Part shown: one piece after another, positions 58,921-64,000 of the stretch
How the letters are laid out: every line of letters begins with the position of its first letter
How positions within the stretch are numbered: the first letter of the stretch is position 1
NCBI GenBank assembly: GCA_964535575.1
Contig: CAZHTC010000007.1
Location: 1-64,000, forward strand
Source: JAGPCK01 sp964535575
GTDB taxonomy: Bacteria > Bacteroidota > Bacteroidia > UKL13-3
Reading direction: 5' to 3'
Length of the DNA: 64,000 nt
The notes under the pieces: model-generated
The model's database searches: none
What the model was told of the DNA's origin: nothing
What the model saw: only the letters and a program-made list of their open reading frames with translations
Made by a program: the position numbers and the translations under genes

Positions 58921-59025
58921 ATGAATCCTTTGGAAAAAAGAAGATTGGTGCAGATAGCAGGCTTACTAGTGGTTATCACGGTTTGTATGTATATCTTAAA
59001 TATAATAATCCGCAATCTTTGTTAA
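58921..59025 (+). CDS. Possible 34-aa single-helix membrane protein
   Basis: Frame from ATG 58921 to TAA 59025. The peptide begins MNPLEKRR, then a 20-residue hydrophobic helix (VQIAGLLVVITVCMYILNII) and a short RNLC tail. The positive-inside rule puts the N terminus in the cytosol. The start lies 3 bp after a promoter box. It may equally be a chance ORF in the leader of rpiB. There is no family evidence. Confidence 0.35.
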   Translation: MNPLEKRRLVQIAGLLVVITVCMYILNIIIRNLC

Positions 59026-59112
59026 AGAAGATTCCGGTTCTTCATTCACATTTTTCGCACAATGCCCATTCTGCCAACCAAATTCAATAACTTGCCGGCA
59101 AATAACAAGTAT

Positions 59113-59541
59113 ATGCAGTTGGTATTAGGAGGTGACCATGCCGGTTACCAATATAAAAAAACACTCATAGCCCGTTTACAGCAACTGGGGCATACCTGCA
59201 TTGATGTAGGGCCGTTCAGCGAAGAATCGTGCGATTACCCCGATTTTGCTCATCCCTTAGCGGAGAAAGTACTTTCGGGCGAGGGGCAATTAGGAATTTT
59301 AATTTGCGGAAGCGGAAACGGGGTGTGCATCACGGCCAATAAACATCAGGGGGTGCGTGCCGCTTTATGCTGGAACGAAGAACTGGCGGCACTGGCCCGT
59401 CAGCATAATAATGCCAATGTACTTTGTTTACCGGCTCGTTTTATCAGTGAAGAACTGGCGGTGCGCATTACCGAAACGTTTATTAATACGGCTTTTGAAG
59501 GTGGCCGCCACGAGCGCAGAGTAAACAAAATTGATGTTTGA
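59113..59541 (+). CDS. rpiB: Ribose 5-phosphate isomerase B
   Basis: A 142-aa RpiB/LacA/LacB-fold isomerase that interconverts ribose 5-phosphate and ribulose 5-phosphate. Start at ATG 59113 (MQLVLGGDHAGYQYK), since an upstream ATG at 59062 would add 17 non-family residues. The signatures GGDHAGYQYKKTL, CGSGNGVCITANKHQGVRAALCW (catalytic Cys and anomeric-site residues), and HNNANVLCLPARFIS are intact. It overlaps the meaB start by 8 nt. Confidence 0.95.
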   Translation: MQLVLGGDHAGYQYKKTLIARLQQLGHTCIDVGPFSEESCDYPDFAHPLAEKVLSGEGQLGILICGSGNGVCITANKHQGVRAALCWNEELAALARQHNNANVLCLPARFISEELAVRITETFINTAFEGGRHERRVNKIDV

Positions 59542-60439
59542 TTCACTGATAAAAAATCTGCATGCCGGTGATAAAAAGGCACTGGCCCGTTGCATCAGTC
59601 TGGCCGAAAATGAAACGCCCGGATATGAGCAGATTTTGCAATCACTCCGCTTTTTACATCACACCACGGTAGTGGGAGTAACCGGTCCTCCGGGTGCCGG
59701 AAAAAGTACACTTATTAATGCACTGATTTCGGAACTGATAAAGCAGCAGAAAAAAATTGCTATACTGGCGGTTGATCCCACCTCTCCGTTCAACTACGGT
59801 GCTTTATTGGGCGACCGCATTCGCATGAGTGAGCATTTCACCAACGAGCAGGTGTTTATCCGCTCCATGGCTTCACGGGGAGCTTTGGGAGGTTTATCTC
59901 CTAAAATTTTTGAAGCAGCCGATATACTTAAAGCCGCAGGATTTGATTATGTGATTATTGAAACAGTAGGCGTAGGACAATCGGAAGTGGAAATTGCCGG
60001 TTTGGCCGATACCACTATTGTGGTAATGGTTCCCGAGGCAGGAGACGAAATACAAACCATAAAATCGGGGGTAATGGAAATTGCCGATGTGTTTGTGGTA
60101 AATAAAGCCGACCGTGAAGGAGCAGAAACCTTTTATAAAAATCTGATTTTACTGGCACACAGCCATGCAGGTAACGAGTGGGAAACACCAGTGGTAAAAA
60201 CAGTAGCTTCAACCGCAACAGGTTTGCCTGAATTGGTAAAGGCCATTGAGGCGCATCAGCAATCAAAACAGATAAACCGCAAAAAAGAATTTTTACTGGC
60301 CGAAAAAGCCATGCATATGATACAGGCCTACCGTACACGCGATATAAATAAAAGCGAGCTGCAAAAAGATTTATCGGCCAATATGAACAAAGAAGGGTTT
60401 AATTTGTACGAATATGTAACCCGCTGGTATGAAAGTTAG
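59534..60439 (+). CDS. meaB: MeaB/ArgK-family GTPase (cobalamin-enzyme chaperone)
   Basis: A 301-aa G3E-type GTPase that loads and protects adenosylcobalamin in methylmalonyl-CoA mutase or related mutases. Walker A is GVTGPPGAGKSTLIN (about residue 42), then AVDPTSPFNYGALLGDRIRM, SMASRGALGGL, the G3 motif IETVGVGQSEVEI and NKADREGAE (base specificity). ATG 59534 overlaps the rpiB stop. The cobalamin-dependent mutase itself is outside the window. Confidence 0.92.
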   Translation: MFDSLIKNLHAGDKKALARCISLAENETPGYEQILQSLRFLHHTTVVGVTGPPGAGKSTLINALISELIKQQKKIAILAVDPTSPFNYGALLGDRIRMSEHFTNEQVFIRSMASRGALGGLSPKIFEAADILKAAGFDYVIIETVGVGQSEVEIAGLADTTIVVMVPEAGDEIQTIKSGVMEIADVFVVNKADREGAETFYKNLILLAHSHAGNEWETPVVKTVASTATGLPELVKAIEAHQQSKQINRKKEFLLAEKAMHMIQAYRTRDINKSELQKDLSANMNKEGFNLYEYVTRWYES

Positions 60440-61010
60440 CATTATTTCCTCTTCTCCGCGCACCAACAGCAATAGTCTGCGGGTTGCAAAAGCAGTAGCC
60501 CGCGTTGTGCATACCAAAGGGGAGCACACGGTTTCAGTGGTAGATTTTGCCGGATACGATATTCCGCTGTACAATCAGGGAGAAATTGATCCAGATAACC
60601 TCACTCCGTTTCAGCAGCAATTGGTAAATGCCATGGCCGGAGCAGCTGTAGTGATATTGGTTGTTCCCGAGTACAACTGGACCATGCCTGCCGAACTGGC
60701 CAATTTTATTCATCGCATGGGTGATAAACCGTTTTTAGATTTGTTCAACAATAAAGTATTTGCCTTTGTGGGCGTATCTACCGGTAAAGGTGGCCGCCAG
60801 CCTGTGGTTCAGCTCACCTACATTCTCGGTAAAATTATCAGTTTTTTTGAACTCGACACCTTGGTTTCATCTAAATTATTTGAGTCGCATTTTACCAAAG
60901 ATGCATTAGACGAAAATGGAAATTCGCTGGGAAATACAGGGTACGATACAGGCCTCGAAAAATTTGTGAATTACACGTTGCGCACAGGCAAGCGTTGGCT
61001 TAGCGCTTAA
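60429..61010 (+). CDS. NADPH-dependent FMN reductase-family protein
   Basis: A 193-aa flavodoxin-fold protein. The FMN-phosphate loop is ISSSPRTNSNSLRVAKAV at about residues 4-21; VPEYNWTMPAELANFIHRM is the second signature, and GVSTGKGGRQPVVQLTY follows. It overlaps the meaB end by 11 nt, so it is co-transcribed with rpiB and meaB. A flavin reductase is likely; the natural substrate is unknown. Confidence 0.9.
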   Translation: MKVSIISSSPRTNSNSLRVAKAVARVVHTKGEHTVSVVDFAGYDIPLYNQGEIDPDNLTPFQQQLVNAMAGAAVVILVVPEYNWTMPAELANFIHRMGDKPFLDLFNNKVFAFVGVSTGKGGRQPVVQLTYILGKIISFFELDTLVSSKLFESHFTKDALDENGNSLGNTGYDTGLEKFVNYTLRTGKRWLSA

Positions 61011-61914
61011 GTAAGCGCACTAAGGCAGGTAAGCGATTTTCTTTATAATGAAAGTACGGCACTTCAACGGCCCCGAATCCGCGGTAAAAGCGGGCTATTC
61101 CTTCAATATCCGAACCTTCAAAATCAATCACCACATACTTGTCTATGGCGTTTTTGATTACTTCATTCATTAATGCATGCATGGCACCAAGTTCTTTTCC
61201 CTGTTCCGATGAAGCGCCCATAAGGTAGGTGAGCCTTTCGGAATATCCTGCAAAAATGCCCGCTGCCAGTGTTTCATTTTGTTTGTTGTGTACGCGCACA
61301 AATTCCCACTCTCCGCCAACCGGTTTTTTCAATAAAGCTTTAAACCGTTCGTAGTCCTTTGGTTTTACCTCGGGGCTTTTGCTTGCGTTTTGCTCCATGT
61401 AAAAATCTACCAGCGGGTCGGCATCTGTTTCGCGGCATAAGGTTAATTCATTTTTGAGCGCTTTACCAATATTGCGTTTGGTGTTTTCAGAAAAGGAACG
61501 TGCGTGTTGTTCGTAATGGGGCAACAACAGTAACTCATGATTTTTCCGTTCGCCTATGCATTCATTTTTAAACTCGTCCATACTGCATGACGAGTTGAGC
61601 TGTGAATCAATATACCTGAACTTATCGGGCAGCGCATCCAGAAATTTGTTTACCAGAAATCCCGATACCAGAAACTTGGAAAAAATTCCCAACTGCTGAC
61701 AAAAAAAAGGCTGGTACACATAGTACACTCCGTATTTTTTTCTTACAGGCAAAGGCATCATGGCATCGTAATCATTCATCACCAGCGCATCCCACTCATC
61801 GCACACGCCATCAAGGTAAGCACTGCGTGCATAAATAAGCGGGTTGTAGCAACTCTCCAGGCTGCTGTCCCATTTGGATTTATCAATTTGGCTATGTGTA
61901 AGGTACTGTATCAC
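61000..61914 (-). CDS. GNAT/FemX-like acyltransferase
   Basis: A 304-aa protein with two-lobed GNAT fold of the FemAB/peptidoglycan-type kind (YVYQPFFCQQLGIFSK is a common FemAB-like motif, with SENTKRNIGKALKNEL as the second). The CoA-binding GASSEQGKELGAMHALMNEVI and VIDFEGSDIEGIARFYRGFGA end are clear. Substrate unknown. It overlaps its neighbour polysaccharide-deacetylase gene by 4 nt, so the two form an operon. Its 3' end overlaps the FMN reductase gene by 11 nt. Confidence 0.82.
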   Translation of the reverse strand: MIQYLTHSQIDKSKWDSSLESCYNPLIYARSAYLDGVCDEWDALVMNDYDAMMPLPVRKKYGVYYVYQPFFCQQLGIFSKFLVSGFLVNKFLDALPDKFRYIDSQLNSSCSMDEFKNECIGERKNHELLLLPHYEQHARSFSENTKRNIGKALKNELTLCRETDADPLVDFYMEQNASKSPEVKPKDYERFKALLKKPVGGEWEFVRVHNKQNETLAAGIFAGYSERLTYLMGASSEQGKELGAMHALMNEVIKNAIDKYVVIDFEGSDIEGIARFYRGFGAVEVPYFHYKENRLPALVRLLKR

Positions 61915-63206
61915 GTGGTTGCTTGGTTAATCAATTGCTCATAAACTGTTCTCCACCCTTTCCACTCCTCGTAGTTGCTAAGCGATTCATTATGCCACAA
62001 ACTTATTAATTCTCCGTTTACCTGCTTCACTTGTTGAATAATTTCTGTGATTGCCTCAAGGGCCTGCTCCGGAGGTAATGCCATGTAATGTTTTAAAGTA
62101 ACATCCATCAGCATAAATGGATGAATGGTGAGCGGGGTTTGCCGGTTGGTTGTTAGGTTAAAAAAGGAGAACGACCGGGCGGTTGACGCCCTGAACCCGA
62201 TGGTTTCGGCATAACCCATAGAGTATTCATGCTGAATGCCGTTTTCAATAAGCTGCGGGCATGTAAGGTGGTAATTCATGCGTAAAAAATGTTGCCTGCT
62301 ATGCTCCACCGATCCGTCACGTAGAGTGCGCAGTCGTTTTATTTCTTTGGCAAATAACCCGGGTTTGCTGCTGCTGTAATACGAAGGATGAATTCCGGTG
62401 GTGAAACTGCGCGCGGTTTGTTGAACTATTTCGCGCATTGGCTCACCATTCCACTTCAGGTTTTTGTCTTTATCGGTATAGTCGGCCAGCAGAAAAAAAT
62501 AAATGGCCGGAAGTTGCCCATGCAACCGGTTTAACAGTTCGTAACAATCAAAGGGATCAGGTTTTGTTCCGTTAAGCACCGCAATCCGTTCTCCCAGTTG
62601 TTGCCCTTTTCCTTTAAGTAAATCTTTGCCCGCAGCAAGTAATTGCCTCCACAGCGGTTTGCCCGCATAGCAGTAGGCCATATCAATATCAATAGTGGGG
62701 GTGAACGAAAACGCATGTTGTTTGCAACGGATCTCCGGAAACATACCAAGCAGTTGTGCCTTAAATTTTTCAAGCACATAATCAAGCCACGGACGTTGCA
62801 GGTTACCCGTGCGGTGTGCCACCGATGCCGAGGCTGAAAAGCGTCCATGCGCATCGGTATGCGGGCTTAGCCATTCTTCATACCTCGACAACAGGAAAAA
62901 AGTCATGGCAAATACATCAAACGGGATATCGCCTTCGGGTTGCTGAAAAAGAACCGTTTCCTTTTCCCACATGGTTGTTGAGGGCAAAAGGGCCGGTTGA
63001 ACTTTTGTTTCACCAAGCAGGCCGCTGGATTTTACCTGAAAAGCCCGCTCAAAATATTGAGCCGAGTAATTAATTTTAGGGCCTGAGTAAGCCGAAAACT
63101 CTTCGGCTAAGGAGGTTACCGTGAAGGAACAACCCAAAAATTCACTAAAAATATGCTGGAACACATAGTGGTGCCGGGGGGTAATATTTGGAGTGAAAAT
63201 GAGCAA
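61911..63206 (-). CDS. Polysaccharide-deacetylase-like protein (DUF7033 type)
   Basis: A 431-aa protein with a C-terminal NodB-like deacetylase fold. The N-terminal about 150 residues carry the DUF7033-like segment (FFLLSRYEEWLSPHTDAHGRFSAS); the fold core shows FTPTIDIDMAYCYAGKP (metal-binding Asp/His region is altered here: D-I-D), GIHPSYYSS and a C-terminal ISLWHNESL. The usual HxxxH metal pair is present in GIHPSYYSS-type form only in part. Deacetylation of a surface glycan is inferred. It is divergent from gmd, with which it may share a polysaccharide pathway. Confidence 0.8.
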   Translation of the reverse strand: MLIFTPNITPRHHYVFQHIFSEFLGCSFTVTSLAEEFSAYSGPKINYSAQYFERAFQVKSSGLLGETKVQPALLPSTTMWEKETVLFQQPEGDIPFDVFAMTFFLLSRYEEWLSPHTDAHGRFSASASVAHRTGNLQRPWLDYVLEKFKAQLLGMFPEIRCKQHAFSFTPTIDIDMAYCYAGKPLWRQLLAAGKDLLKGKGQQLGERIAVLNGTKPDPFDCYELLNRLHGQLPAIYFFLLADYTDKDKNLKWNGEPMREIVQQTARSFTTGIHPSYYSSSKPGLFAKEIKRLRTLRDGSVEHSRQHFLRMNYHLTCPQLIENGIQHEYSMGYAETIGFRASTARSFSFFNLTTNRQTPLTIHPFMLMDVTLKHYMALPPEQALEAITEIIQQVKQVNGELISLWHNESLSNYEEWKGWRTVYEQLINQATT

Positions 63207-63242
63207 AACGGCTGATGAAGTAGAATTTGTCGCTATAAAATG

Positions 63243-63250
63243 TAGTTTTG
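63243..63250 (+). promoter_or_regulatory. TAGTTTTG -7 promoter element of gmd
   Basis: TAnnTTTG match followed by C-A, 35 bp before the ATG at 63286. A TTTG at 63226-63229 is 13 bp upstream, closer than usual. Confidence 0.5.
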
Positions 63251-63285
63251 CAATTTAAGTTTAATTCTATTTTACACCCAATCGC

Positions 63286-64000
63286 ATGTCGAAAGTAGCA
63301 TTAATAACCGGGATTACCGGACAGGACGGAGCTTACCTTGCTGAGTTTCTTTTAAATAAAGGATATCAGGTTCATGGCATTAAGCGCAGAAGTTCATTGT
63401 TTAATACCGATCGTATTGATCACCTTTATCAGGATCCGCACGAAAAGAACCTGAAACTGAAATTGCATTACGGAGATTTAACCGATAGCACCAACCTTAT
63501 TCGCATTATTCAGGAAACGCAGCCCGATGAAATTTATAACCTGGCAGCCATGAGCCACGTGCACGTGAGCTTTGAAACTCCCGAGTATACTGCCAATGCC
63601 GATGGAATAGGTACCCTGCGTATTCTGGAAGCCATTCGCATTTGTGGCCTCACCCAAAAAACACGCGTGTATCAGGCTTCCACTTCCGAGTTATACGGAT
63701 TGGTGCAGGCGGTGCCGCAAAGCGAAACCACTCCGTTTTATCCCCGTTCGCCTTATGCGGTAGCCAAGTTATATGCCTACTGGATTACCGTGAATTACCG
63801 CGAAGCATATAACATGTATGCCTGTAATGGTATTTTGTTTAACCACGAATCTCCTATACGAGGCGAAACATTTGTGACCCGAAAAATTACCCGTGCCACA
63901 GCCAAAATTGTGATGGGATTACAGGATAAACTTTTTCTCGGAAATTTAAATGCGCAGCGCGACTGGGGTCATGCCAAGGATTATGTAGAAGCCATGTACC
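63286..64000 (+). CDS. gmd: GDP-mannose 4,6-dehydratase (3' partial)
   Basis: Open from ATG 63286 to the window end with no stop, about 238 codons of an expected 340-380. An extended SDR that makes GDP-4-keto-6-deoxymannose, the precursor of fucose, rhamnose-type and perosamine sugars. The Rossmann loop is GITGQDGAYLAEFLL at residues 8-22; the sugar-binding RRSSLFNTDRIDHLY, catalytic Thr/Ser in STSELYG, and YAVAKLYAYWITVNYREAY (YxxxK) are present, followed by GILFNHESPIRGETFVTRKI, diagnostic for Gmd. Confidence 0.97.
   Translation, partial: MSKVALITGITGQDGAYLAEFLLNKGYQVHGIKRRSSLFNTDRIDHLYQDPHEKNLKLKLHYGDLTDSTNLIRIIQETQPDEIYNLAAMSHVHVSFETPEYTANADGIGTLRILEAIRICGLTQKTRVYQASTSELYGLVQAVPQSETTPFYPRSPYAVAKLYAYWITVNYREAYNMYACNGILFNHESPIRGETFVTRKITRATAKIVMGLQDKLFLGNLNAQRDWGHAKDYVEAMY

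Noticed and set aside
58788..59090. A 100-codon frame from the end of the TonB receptor into the rpiB leader
   Set aside because: It overlaps the receptor's 3' end in another frame and shows no family pattern; the 34-codon frame inside the same spacer is more plausible.

Overview
The window comes from a Bacteroidota chromosome, probably an aerobic environmental member of the Flavobacteriia/Chitinophagia/Sphingobacteriia kind. Seen directly: two secreted proteins end in type IX secretion (Por) sorting domains, many genes follow a TAnnTTTG(C) box (the Bacteroidota -7 element), there are almost no Shine-Dalgarno sequences, and the gene families are typical of the phylum (DUF5686 outer-membrane protein, SusC/TonB-type receptor under a TPP riboswitch, menaquinone genes, GH3-like proteins, LUD protein after ftsH). 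Nearly all of the window is housekeeping or conserved accessory DNA. I see no prophage, insertion sequence, CRISPR array or rRNA operon.

Layout. 1-5037: ftsH (5' end outside the window), a LUD protein, lpxH, an exported protein and prfA on one strand. 5038-5336: repeat-filled spacer. 5337-7942: a secreted T9SS protein and an exported protein. 7957-14307 (minus): a tightly packed operon (128-aa protein, cyclophilin, DUF5686 protein, menD, menB, small membrane protein). 14466-20268: a GH3-family protein between two LtaS-like sulfatase-fold membrane proteins. 20273-23299: M1 peptidase. 23423-27482: TPR protein, phosphosulfolactate synthase, YqeY, acyl-CoA dehydrogenase. 27483-27831: terminator plus dispersed repeats. 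27832-29563: lipoprotein, VanW, GyrI-like protein. 29603-31671 (minus): a sulfur-handling operon (SQR-like flavoprotein, one-cysteine DsrC/TusE, DsrE) behind a palindromic operator. 31822-36180: WYL regulator, TPR proteins, XRE/membrane pair, APC permease.

36317-40065 is the most unusual part: a cytosolic trypsin-like protease, a 607-aa exported protein of unknown family, and a lipoprotein with a C-terminal transmembrane anchor, all co-directional. I propose these as an envelope-to-cytosol module. 40102-43093: NAD(P)-binding protein, YdeI/OmdA protein, porin plus Rieske protein behind a Fur-like box. 43240-43316: a tRNA with CAT anticodon. 43366-52508: HAD hydrolase, acyl-CoA ligase, T9SS lamin-tail protein, DUF47-Pit pair facing a second Pit, threonine aldolase. 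52519-52623: an internally deleted remnant of a four-helix-bundle (23S IVS-type) protein. 52697-56158: thyA, E2 acyltransferase, hydrolase lipoprotein, DUF3820 protein. 56217-58827: promoter, TPP riboswitch, terminator and TonB-dependent receptor as one thiamine-uptake unit. 58921-61010: a possible 34-aa membrane protein, rpiB, meaB, FMN reductase. 61000-64000: GNAT and polysaccharide-deacetylase proteins, then gmd running off the end.

How it works together: the window covers membrane quality control (FtsH), lipid A and menaquinone synthesis, envelope decoration (LtaS-like proteins, Gmd, deacetylase), sulfur and sulfonate chemistry (ComA, SQR/DsrC/DsrE), phosphate uptake and thiamine uptake. 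All functional calls rest on reading the sequences and on recalled families; no database search was run.
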